From NCBI GenBank assembly GCA_017535435.1, contig JAFXTY010000057.1, positions 1 through 47,373 of the forward strand: DNA of 47,373 nt. The letters run 5' to 3'. Origin of the DNA: Spirochaetia bacterium (GTDB taxonomy: Bacteria; Spirochaetota; Spirochaetia; CADAEX01). The translations under genes were made by a program, and so were the position numbers. Shown here piece after piece: positions 7,030-13,387 of the stretch (its first letter is position 1; each line of letters opens with the position of its first letter). Below the pieces are notes generated by a model that was not told where the DNA came from, ran no database searches, and worked only from the letters and a program-made list of their open reading frames with translations.

Positions 7030-8592
7030 TTACGGAGCATCTGCCTCGAATGTAGCAGTTATTGTTGTAGCTTCTGCAGGCATATCGAAATAAGCAATAC
7101 CTGTTACGGCACTATAGTTCGAATAAATGTTTGTTTCGCCAGCTTTAAGTGTAGCAAGATGATAACCTGCAGCAGGTGTCACAGCCAGAAGCACAGTCTC
7201 TCCTGCAGCAAAGGATGTTCCCTTTGATGCAACTTTTACAGTACCATTAGAAATATTATTACCAATGGCAACAGCATTAGGAGCCTTGAATGCAACATTA
7301 ACTGTTGCTGTAGCTGCCGGCATTCTGAAAGTAGCCACATTTGCGGCTGCGTCATATTCTATATCTGTTCCATGGGCTAATCCAGTAATACCGTCGATAG
7401 TGAATACAGGTCTATGAGAAGGAGTAGTAGGTGTTGCACTCAGAGATACAATGTCGCCAGGTGCAAAGATTGCAGTTGCGCTTGAATTTACTCCATAATC
7501 AACTGTTCCACCAGTGATAGTACCAAGTGCTACATTATAACCAACCTGAATATAAACTGTCTTAGATGCAGTAACTCCAGCTGTTGCATCAGTTGCTGTA
7601 CATGTAATATCAAACATTCCAGGAACGTTAAGTTCGTAGCTTAGTGTAGCGTTTCCGATGTTCTGCGGACCATTACCATTAACATACCACTTGTATGTAA
7701 TAGCATTGCCCTGAGTGGAAGTAGCAGCAGCTGTAAAAACAACAGCCGGCCCTAATGGGGTTCTATGAGCAGATTCTGGTGTAAGAGTGAAAGGATCGAT
7801 TCCAGGTGCTTTGATTGTTATTGAGGTAGGATGCCACTTTCCAGCATCAATTGTACCAGTGATATTTGAAGTCTGTCCTGCAAATACAGTCACTGCCTGT
7901 GCAGCTCCCTCAGTTACTGCGCCACCTTTATCAGTATATTTGAATGTGACGGTGTATGGGCCAGGAGCCAGATCATTTCTATGTCCAGAAAATGTTGCGA
8001 GTCCATCGGCATAAGTAGGAGCATCAAGGACTATACCTTCACCAGAGTCATTAACCAAAACGGTAATGGCCTCAGGTGCTGTTGGGGCAGCCCCACTTGT
8101 AGACGGAACATTTACGCTGAAAGATATATTACCATTGCCTCCAGTAGCAGGTTTTACTATGATTGTCGGGCTTGTTTGGTTAGTACGAATAATATAAGGG
8201 GTTTCTACTGAAGAGTAGATAACAGTATCACCCTTTTTCACCTGTGCCCAGAATGACCACTCGCCTGCTGTGAAATATCCAATATTTTTTGGGGCAGCTC
8301 CTGCACTATAGTTTGGAATCATAATATAATTTGCCCCTGTATCACCATGAACAGGTCTGTCCTGTTCCCAGTTATGATTAGCCCTGTACCAGTATGTCAG
8401 GCCAGAAAGATCTGTATCACTTGAAATAGCCTTCTGTGATACGGCACCTTCAACATCAACGCCAAGGCTTACCATTACTTTTTCATTGTGAGCAGCGCCA
8501 CTGGCATCGTCTTTGCTCATGCCGTTTGAGCATGATGCGAACAGCACTGCCAATACGACAAGTACTGTCATCAAAACTTTTCCTCTTTTCAT
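7030..8592 (-). CDS. surface lipoprotein with PKD-like and InlB-type repeats
   Basis: The protein is 520 aa. The lipobox FASC is at residues 18-21. Its first ~245 residues are the module found in the two BspA-like paralogs (RPVHGDTG, NYSAGAAPKNIGYFTAGEWSFWAQVK, DAGKWHPTSITIK). Then comes a PKD-like domain (~255-345: ITYKWYVNG, YELNVPGMFDITCTATDA) and two beta-grasp type repeats of the InlB/Listeria-Bacteroides kind (~350-435 and 436-518, each ending in FRMPAATATVNVAF or FDMPAEATTITATF). It has no DUF285 repeats. It has its own promoter and an AAGGAG site before the ATG. It is probably surface exposed. Confidence 0.8.
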   Translation of the reverse strand: MKRGKVLMTVLVVLAVLFASCSNGMSKDDASGAAHNEKVMVSLGVDVEGAVSQKAISSDTDLSGLTYWYRANHNWEQDRPVHGDTGANYIMIPNYSAGAAPKNIGYFTAGEWSFWAQVKKGDTVIYSSVETPYIIRTNQTSPTIIVKPATGGNGNISFSVNVPSTSGAAPTAPEAITVLVNDSGEGIVLDAPTYADGLATFSGHRNDLAPGPYTVTFKYTDKGGAVTEGAAQAVTVFAGQTSNITGTIDAGKWHPTSITIKAPGIDPFTLTPESAHRTPLGPAVVFTAAATSTQGNAITYKWYVNGNGPQNIGNATLSYELNVPGMFDITCTATDATAGVTASKTVYIQVGYNVALGTITGGTVDYGVNSSATAIFAPGDIVSLSATPTTPSHRPVFTIDGITGLAHGTDIEYDAAANVATFRMPAATATVNVAFKAPNAVAIGNNISNGTVKVASKGTSFAAGETVLLAVTPAAGYHLATLKAGETNIYSNYSAVTGIAYFDMPAEATTITATFEADAP

Positions 8593-8632
8593 TATTATCT
8601 CCTTAATAATAATATTTCTTATTTATATTTTA

Positions 8633-8661
8633 TTTATATACATTTTCGTAAATAAAGTCAA
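8633..8661 (-). promoter_or_regulatory. promoter of the 520-aa lipoprotein gene
   Basis: On the minus strand TTGACT (8661-8656), 17 nt and TATAAA (8638-8633) give a good sigma-70 type promoter about 40 nt before the ATG. Further upstream (about 8670-8710) is a second TTGACA, 28 nt before TGTTGG; the same spacing occurs in front of the next gene. Confidence 0.6.
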
Positions 8662-8736
8662 TAAAAAAACCAACATTGCAAAAGTACTAAATATGACAAC
8701 TAGTGTCAAGCAAAAATTTTATATTCTTTCATTCAC

Positions 8737-9828
8737 TTATTTTCCCCCGAAAAGAGCCCAGCTGTTGCTGAAGTTCCACTGGAGTCCGATGGTCACATGG
8801 GGCTTAAGATCGAAGTCCTTGATCCAGTCCAGACTTACGTCTGTGGTGAACTGCAGATTCTTATACAAAGTGAGGTCGAAGCCCACCGATGATCTCCAGA
8901 GAAGATAAGTGTTTATACCCTCATCATCATTATAATTTATTTTATACTTAAACCAGGCAGGTCCAAGCATAGTTCTAATATAGAAGTTAGGCTGAAGCTG
9001 CAGAGAGTTCATCCGCCAGTTAAGTCCTGTGCCGAAGAGCACTGTATACATATGGGCATGGTCTGACCTGAACCCCGGGAAATCCTCTTCCACCAGATTG
9101 TCGGGCACCTCTGCTATTCCTGCATCTGCCAGGAGGAACCAGTGAGGCATGAGTGCGAATGTTCCTTCTATATCCCAAGCTGTCTCTCCTGCCCTGATTC
9201 CGATTATATTCCGGCTCTGTCCCGCAGGCATTGTCTTAAAGGTGGAAACAAGTTCTCCTTCCTCGGTCATCCGGGTGCCTGGTACGGAATTGGCCTCATC
9301 CAGCGCCGCCTGTGTCGATGCCACCTTGGCCTCGTACTCCTCTATCCTTGCCAGGGCCTCCTGATATGCTGCCTCGTTCTCTTCCCGCTTCTTCTCAAGC
9401 TGGGCCAGCTGCTCGTTCAGGGCGGCAATCTCTGCCCCTAAAGCTGCCACATCATTACGGAGTTTACCCTCCGAGCTGCTGAGCTCGTTGTTTCTTCCCC
9501 GGAGCCAGCGGTTCTGATCTGCCAGGTCCGAGTTCCGCCGCTCAAGAGCGTCCTTCTCGGCCTTAAGGGCGGTATAATCAAACTCCTGCTGGGCCATCTT
9601 GCGCTCAAGATCCTCCAGCTGGGCACGGAGCTCTGCTATCTGAGCATTCTGAGAGAGGATTATTTCATCGTTTGGGCTGGTGCCGTTCTTGACTGCATTA
9701 TTGTCCATGGTATCCTCGATGATACGTACAGGTGGTGAGTCGTCTTTCTGTCTTGTCGCAATCACTATACCAGCTGCAGCAAGCAGAGCAAGCAGTACAG
9801 CGGCCGCTATAATGACTCCTTTTTTCAT
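8737..9828 (-). CDS. signal-anchored coiled-coil protein with C-terminal beta-barrel-like domain
   Basis: The protein is 363 aa. Residues 4-25 are a hydrophobic signal or anchor segment. Residues ~57-185 form a long heptad-rich coiled coil (IAELRAQLEDLERKMAQQE, then continuous E/K/L/A heptads). Residues ~200-363 look like an outer-membrane barrel: alternating aromatic strands such as WDIEGTFALMPHWFLLADAG, FYIRTMLGPAWFKYKI and VTIGLQWNF. A ~130-residue coil could reach across a periplasm, so the protein may tether the outer membrane. There is no close family recognition. It is transcribed from its own promoter with AGAGG before the ATG. If the signal is cleaved, it would be a barrel with a free coiled-coil arm. 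Confidence 0.6.
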   Translation of the reverse strand: MKKGVIIAAAVLLALLAAAGIVIATRQKDDSPPVRIIEDTMDNNAVKNGTSPNDEIILSQNAQIAELRAQLEDLERKMAQQEFDYTALKAEKDALERRNSDLADQNRWLRGRNNELSSSEGKLRNDVAALGAEIAALNEQLAQLEKKREENEAAYQEALARIEEYEAKVASTQAALDEANSVPGTRMTEEGELVSTFKTMPAGQSRNIIGIRAGETAWDIEGTFALMPHWFLLADAGIAEVPDNLVEEDFPGFRSDHAHMYTVLFGTGLNWRMNSLQLQPNFYIRTMLGPAWFKYKINYNDDEGINTYLLWRSSVGFDLTLYKNLQFTTDVSLDWIKDFDLKPHVTIGLQWNFSNSWALFGGK

Positions 9829-9919
9829 TGGACAATACCTCTAATCGATATATCGGCAGCTTGGTATATATTATCAAGGGAAAAAATAACACAGAAATAA
9901 AAATAAATACCAACAAATA

Positions 9920-9949
9920 ATTATACCTCACTAGAAATATCGTGGTCAA
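9920..9949 (-). promoter_or_regulatory. promoter of the coiled-coil/barrel gene
   Basis: The minus strand reads TTGACC (9949-9944), 18 nt, TATAAT (9925-9920), followed 4 nt later by TGTTGG near the expected start. This leaves a leader of about 85 nt that ends in AGAGG before the ATG. Confidence 0.6.
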
Positions 9950-10050
9950 TAGGCCAAAAGATATCATAAAGAGCCCACCATAATTGTATTCGTTTCTACC
10001 CCCCTTTCTTTTATCGGTAACATTTCACCAACGTTTCCGCCTTACAATAC

Positions 10051-10143
10051 CAACATTACTATACCGTTTCTAAACTGTCAATAGAAACACTGGAGAAATT
10101 TTACATTGTTTTGAAACTTTTTCCTAATTGCTTATATTACAAG
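10051..10143 (+). repeat. 93-bp intergenic repeat, copy 2
   Basis: This is the ungapped counterpart of 1-93. The stem GTTTCT (10066-10071) with AGAAAC (10083-10088) keeps pairing relative to copy 1 by a double change. The end of the repeat (CTTATATTACAAG) lies about 120 nt upstream of the first precursor-peptide gene. Confidence 0.6.
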
Positions 10144-10218
10144 AATATACCCGGAGCCGACCACCGGGAAAACCCGGCATTTCCCCAAGTAATGAGTGAT
10201 CTTTTTCTACTTCTTTCG

Positions 10219-10247
10219 TTGACACTTGGATTTCTATATATTAGATT
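10219..10247 (+). promoter_or_regulatory. promoter of the peptide-precursor array
   Basis: TTGACA (10219-10224) is followed by 17 nt and TAGATT (10242-10247). The expected start is near 10254, just before the GAAAGGGGC ribosome-binding site and the ATG at 10265. Confidence 0.5.
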
Positions 10248-10264
10248 ATGGAAAGGGGCATGAA

Positions 10265-10513
10265 ATGAAAAAGCTTGATTTAAACTCTTTCACAAAAGAG
10301 CAGATTGCCAAAGCAAAGGAGTGCAAGACTCCTGAGGAGCTCATTGAACTGGCTAAGAAAGCAGGCATTGCAATCACAAAGGATCAGGCAGAAGCCTATC
10401 TTGACGAACTTCAGGATGTGAAACTCGACCCAGGAATACTTGAAGGTGTTGCCGGCGGAAAACCCGGAAACAAGTGTTTCAGCTATGAATCGAAATTCAA
10501 AGATCCTTATTGA
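10265..10513 (+). CDS. double-glycine (Nif11-like) leader peptide precursor 1
   Basis: The peptide is 82 aa. Residues 1-65 form a helical leader of Nif11-like type (EQIAKAKECKTPEELIELAK, KKAGIAITKDQAEAYLDELQ) ending in the double-glycine motif EGVAGG (G64-G65). The predicted 17-residue core is KPGNKCFSYESKFKDPY, with one Cys. Leaders of this type direct ribosomally made peptides to modifying enzymes and C39-peptidase transporters. No such enzyme or exporter lies in this window, so processing must be encoded elsewhere if it happens. The ATG at 10265 has GAAAGGGGC upstream; an in-frame TTG at 10226 would overlap the -10 box. Confidence 0.7.
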   Translation: MKKLDLNSFTKEQIAKAKECKTPEELIELAKKAGIAITKDQAEAYLDELQDVKLDPGILEGVAGGKPGNKCFSYESKFKDPY

Positions 10514-10530
10514 TAGGCAGGAGACATGAA

Positions 10531-10697
10531 ATGAAAAAGCTTGATTTAAACTCTTTCACAAAAGAGCAGATTGCCAGGGCTTATCAGGAGGAACTCCAGG
10601 AGCAGAACTGACCCCGGAAGCTCTTGAAAAAATTGCCGGCGGATGGGGAAAAAACGCGGAATCCAAACTTTTGCAAAGATTTATGAAGAAGTATTAA
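10531..10697 (+). pseudogene. degenerate precursor peptide gene 2
   Basis: The first 46 bases match precursor 1, giving MKKLDLNSFTKEQIA. An in-frame loss of about 27 codons then joins this to AYQEELQEQ, and a stop follows at 10609-10611. In the next frame the rest is intact: LTPEALEKIAGG and a core WGKNAESKLLQRFMKKY, ending at 10697. One extra G near 10606 would restore a continuous ~55-residue precursor. So there are two lesions, a deletion and a one-base frameshift. A sequencing error could explain the frameshift but not the deletion. Confidence 0.7.
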
Positions 10698-10720
10698 GTG
10701 GATTATACGAGGAGGTTCAA

Positions 10721-10972
10721 ATGCCAATCGATAAAACAAAGTTGACAAAAGAGATGCTTGAGAAAGCAGCAATGTGTCAGAACGCTGATGATCTGGTTGC
10801 TCTGGCTAAAATCAAAGGTATTGAAATTACAAAGGAAGAGGCCGAGGCTTATCTGGATGAATTAGATGACTTTGAACTGTCCCCAGAAGCCCTTGAAAAT
10901 GTGGCTGGTGGAAAGTTTTTAGGTGGATCTTTTACATCAGATGCTTGCGCAAAGCACGGTCAGGCTTATTGA
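10721..10972 (+). CDS. double-glycine (Nif11-like) leader peptide precursor 3
   Basis: The peptide is 83 aa. The leader (TKEMLEKAAMCQNADDLVAL, AKIKGIEITKEEAEAYLDEL) ends in ENVAGG (G63-G64). The predicted 19-residue core is KFLGGSFTSDACAKHGQAY, with one Cys. Leader and precursor 1 leader are clearly homologous while the cores are unrelated, the usual pattern for peptide-precursor families. The ATG at 10721 is preceded by GAGGAGG at a proper distance. It shares the transcript with the two genes upstream and is followed by a terminator. Confidence 0.7.
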   Translation: MPIDKTKLTKEMLEKAAMCQNADDLVALAKIKGIEITKEEAEAYLDELDDFELSPEALENVAGGKFLGGSFTSDACAKHGQAY

Positions 10973-10982
10973 GGAAACGTCT

Positions 10983-11003
10983 ATGCCAATCGATAAATCA
11001 AAG
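10983..11003 (+). pseudogene. start of a fourth precursor gene, cut off by the terminator
   Basis: The bases after ATG at 10983 repeat the start of precursor 3 (MPIDK, then SK for TK), with a GAGGAAACG site upstream. After seven codons the sequence becomes the terminator stem. This looks like the 5' end of a fourth copy whose body was lost. Confidence 0.55.
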
Positions 11004-11025
11004 CCCCTTAATCGGGGCTTTTTTA
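11001..11025 (+). terminator. intrinsic terminator of the precursor array
   Basis: The stem AAGCCCC (11001-11007) and GGGGCTT (11014-11020) encloses a 6-nt loop and is followed by a T-rich tract (TTTTTTATTTT). Confidence 0.85.
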
Positions 11026-11200
11026 TTTTACAACTTGAGGCTTGAGGATTGTTGTCATTCATTGTTGACACTTGTTTTCAGGAAAAATTGAACCCACCAT
11101 CCGAAAGAGGACTTGGCCTCCGGCCCGCCCCCGGTCGCTTGATCCTCGCACCTGCTCGGCGCTCCCGGGTTTCAAGTCCTCCCTTGGTATGGGCATAAAA
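11026..11200. other. gene-free stretch with tRNA-Leu-like fragments
   Basis: No gene is visible. CCGAAAGAGGACTTG (11101-11115) repeats exactly the 3' end of tRNA-Leu (11230-11244). An inverted copy of its core, CAAGTCCTC, lies at 11173-11181. Between them is a very GC-rich segment. I cannot fold a second complete tRNA here. The pieces may be a decayed tRNA or an attachment-site remnant. Confidence 0.45.
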
Positions 11201-11221
11201 AAACCGGCATAAAGCCGGTTT
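11201..11221 (-). terminator. terminator after tRNA-Leu
   Basis: On the minus strand AAACCGGC, a 5-nt loop and GCCGGTTT are followed by a run of T, six bases after the tRNA end. The stem is A/T flanked on both sides, so it could act in both directions. Confidence 0.8.
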
Positions 11222-11226
11222 TTCTA

Positions 11227-11310
11227 TGCCCGAAAGAGGACTTGAACCTCCATGACCGTGAAGTCACTAGAACCTGAATCTAGCGTGTCTGCCAATTTCA
11301 CCATTCGGGC
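11227..11310 (-). tRNA. tRNA-Leu(CAG)
   Basis: The acceptor arms GCCCGAA and TTCGGGC pair over 7 bp. The anticodon stem CTAGA/TCTAG holds the loop TTCAGGT, giving anticodon CAG. A long variable arm (TGACTTCACGGTCA) is typical of leucine tRNAs, and the T-loop GTTCAAG is present. The discriminator base is A73 and CCA is not encoded. A terminator follows. Confidence 0.95.
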
Positions 11311-11409
11311 GTGAACATACCTATAATAATGGAGCATTGGAATCTTGTCAATAAAAATCACCTTGTTTATTTATAGATAAAATGGTATTTTAAGTTCAAA
11401 GGAATATGA

Positions 11410-12228
11410 ATGGGTATTAAGGTTCTGTTTATAGGCGAGATTGTCGGCAAGTCGGGAGTTTTCTGCGTCAAGAAGCTCCTGCCTAAGCTCAAGGAAGAGT
11501 ATGCTCTGGACTTTGTCATCGCCGCAAGCGAAGGAGCCACCGGAGGCTTCGGTATAGGGAAGACCCACTCCATCTATCTGCGCAAGCTTGGCATCGATGT
11601 CCTTACATCCGGAGAGAAGATCTTCTTCAAGAAGGATATCGTGGAGCACCTTCCGAAGGCACCCTGGCACCTAAGGCCAATCAACTTCCCTTACAACTGT
11701 CCTGGCCGGGGATGGAGGATCTACACTGTGGGCGACAAGAAGATTGCTGTCATCAATATCCTGGGCAACTCAGGCTTCACCCGCACCCATCTGAACAATC
11801 CCTTCCTTATCCTTCCGGAGCTTGCCGCAAAGGCCAAGGCCGAGACCCCGATAGTGATCGTGGACTTCCATGCCTCCACCACTGCCGAGAAGAAGACTAT
11901 GTTCTACATGATGGATGGCAAGGTGAGCGCGGTGATAGGCACCCACACCAAAGCCCTCACTGCCGACAGCAAGGTGCTCCCCGGCGGCACTGCCGTGATA
12001 TGCGACTCGGGCCGCACAGGCAGCCTCAACTCTGTGGGCGGCCTTGAGCCTGAGATTGAAATCAAGAAATATATGACCCAACTGCCCGAGCGCTCAAAGG
12101 AGTGCTGGGAGAATCTGGAGCTCCAGGGCGTGGTCCTGGACATAGACCCGGAAAGCGGCAAGGCCCTCTCCATAGAGCCTATCCGCAGAAGCTGCCCCTT
12201 TGAGCAAGGAGAGAACACCGATGTATGA
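11410..12228 (+). CDS. YmdB-family metallophosphoesterase homologue with altered active site
   Basis: The protein is 272 aa, the full length of the YmdB/TIGR00282 family, whose Bacillus member is a metal-dependent 2',3'-cyclic-nucleotide phosphodiesterase. The fold landmarks are kept (FIGEIVGKSG, RPINFP, VIVDFH, GTHT, TADSKVLPGGTA). Several expected metal or catalytic residues are not: Asp of GD is E10, Asn of GEN is G42, GNH has become GEK (E69, K70), Glu after DFHA is S156, and the second His of GTHTH is K181. E41, H154 and H179 remain. It may have a different activity or be catalytically dead. The ATG at 11410 follows AAAGGA. The rseC gene overlaps by 8 nt. Confidence 0.75.
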   Translation: MGIKVLFIGEIVGKSGVFCVKKLLPKLKEEYALDFVIAASEGATGGFGIGKTHSIYLRKLGIDVLTSGEKIFFKKDIVEHLPKAPWHLRPINFPYNCPGRGWRIYTVGDKKIAVINILGNSGFTRTHLNNPFLILPELAAKAKAETPIVIVDFHASTTAEKKTMFYMMDGKVSAVIGTHTKALTADSKVLPGGTAVICDSGRTGSLNSVGGLEPEIEIKKYMTQLPERSKECWENLELQGVVLDIDPESGKALSIEPIRRSCPFEQGENTDV

Positions 12229-12622
12229 ATGTGGCGTTGTACAGAAAGTATCTGAAAAAATAGTGACTATAAAATGCGGCACCAACAGCACCTGCGCCGC
12301 ATGCAAATCCCCTATATGCAGAAAGAAGGACCGCATCTTCGAGGTGCGGAACAGCCAGGGCTTCGAGCTTGCCGAGGGGGACGAGGTCGAGTTCCTGCTC
12401 CCATCCGGCCGTACTGTGTTCGAGAGCTTCCTGGTCCTTATACTGCCGCTGCTCCTTTTTATCGTCTTCTACTATATCGGCAAGGGAATATTCGGCGCAG
12501 AGAGCGAAGGAAAGAATATTCTCTGCGGGGTGCTGGGAATTGCCAACGGTTTTCTGATCGCCCTGTTCTACACAAAGCTCAGGGGCAGCAAGGATATGCC
12601 GGTAATCACCCGGAAGTGCTGA
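12221..12622 (+). CDS. rseC: RseC/SoxR-reducing system family membrane protein
   Basis: The protein is 133 aa. The cytoplasmic N-terminus carries four cysteines (C19, C25, C28, C33) in KCGTNSTCAACKSPICRKKD, the RseC family pattern, probably an Fe-S or redox site. Two membrane helices follow (~63-86 and ~95-113). RseC proteins act with the Rnf complex on SoxR in enterobacteria; the role in spirochaetes is not established. The ATG at 12221 has AAGGAGAG upstream and lies within the end of the previous gene. The stop abuts the convergent rsmE stop with no gap. Confidence 0.75.
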   Translation: MYECGVVQKVSEKIVTIKCGTNSTCAACKSPICRKKDRIFEVRNSQGFELAEGDEVEFLLPSGRTVFESFLVLILPLLLFIVFYYIGKGIFGAESEGKNILCGVLGIANGFLIALFYTKLRGSKDMPVITRKC

Positions 12623-13387
12623 TCATATAGAGCGCCAGGTCTCTTTCTCCAGGATAAGATTCTTCACAATTGCTGTGGCATAGAGGGCTGCAGTCTCGGC
12701 CCTCAGGATATTCTCCCCAAGGTATACCGGCTTGAAGCCTTTTGCCTCCAGAATCTCTATATCCTTCCGGGAAAGGCCTCCCTCAGGTCCTACGAAGAGG
12801 CTCACCTTCTTGAAATTGCCCTCCAGATACTGATGTATGCTTTTTCTGTCCATGGGGGACTGATGGAAAAAGAGAGCTGTCTCATGGGGTGAGACAGGGG
12901 GTATGTCATCAACCTTGATCATTGTCTCAACTGCGGTATGGATTGATGTGCCGCTCTGCTGCATGGCCTCTTTTATTATACGCTGCCACCGCTCCGGCTT
13001 CTCGTTCTTGAAGTCCTTGAGTCGTATCTGGGAATACTCAGTCTCCACCGGCACTACTTTAGCCACTCCGGCCTCCACTGCCTGCCGGATTATGAGGTCC
13101 ATGTTCTTCCCCTTGATAAGGCTCTGGTAAAGGATCACCTGAGTGCCTTGGCTTCCGGTGCAGGCATCTTTTTCCGCATCAGTTCCGGCAGGGAAAAGCT
13201 CCAGGGTGCAGCCCTCTCCATCAAAGCGGGAGACTATGCCACGCCACACAAAGCCGTCGGAAGCTGTGCATTTGAGCTCTGCCCCTACCTTGACCCGGAG
13301 CACATTCTTAAGGTAATGAGTCTCCTTCTCGTCCAGAAGCACGCTGGAGGAGCCGTCGAAAGAAGCGGGGAGGATAAACTGCTTCAC
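12623..13387 (-). CDS. rsmE: 16S rRNA m3U1498 methyltransferase RsmE
   Basis: The protein is 254 aa, the usual length. The SPOUT-fold signatures are VGPEGGLSRKDIEIL and LGENILRAETAALYA, which bind S-adenosylmethionine in the knot. The N-terminal PUA-like part has KNVLRVKVG. It methylates U1498 in the decoding region of 16S rRNA. The start codon is GTG at 13387, overlapping the upstream protease stop as GTGA, so it is coupled to ctp. Confidence 0.95.
   Translation of the reverse strand: MKQFILPASFDGSSSVLLDEKETHYLKNVLRVKVGAELKCTASDGFVWRGIVSRFDGEGCTLELFPAGTDAEKDACTGSQGTQVILYQSLIKGKNMDLIIRQAVEAGVAKVVPVETEYSQIRLKDFKNEKPERWQRIIKEAMQQSGTSIHTAVETMIKVDDIPPVSPHETALFFHQSPMDRKSIHQYLEGNFKKVSLFVGPEGGLSRKDIEILEAKGFKPVYLGENILRAETAALYATAIVKNLILEKETWRSI

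Larger units (their letters stand above)
9829..10264. other. intergenic region between divergent units
   Basis: This 436-bp stretch has no credible gene. It holds the minus-strand promoter of the coiled-coil/barrel gene (9920-9949), the second copy of the 93-bp repeat (10051-10143), a GC-rich inverted stretch near 10152-10178 (CCCGG and CCGGG motifs) and the plus-strand promoter of the peptide-precursor array (10219-10247). Confidence 0.6.

Noticed and set aside
2727-8592. Diversity-generating retroelement acting on the BspA-like lipoproteins
   Set aside because: No reverse transcriptase, template repeat or C-type lectin variable region is visible in the window.
11097-11195. Second complete tRNA gene left of tRNA-Leu
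   Set aside because: Only the T-arm/acceptor-like word is repeated. No matching acceptor 5' strand or anticodon arm can be folded.
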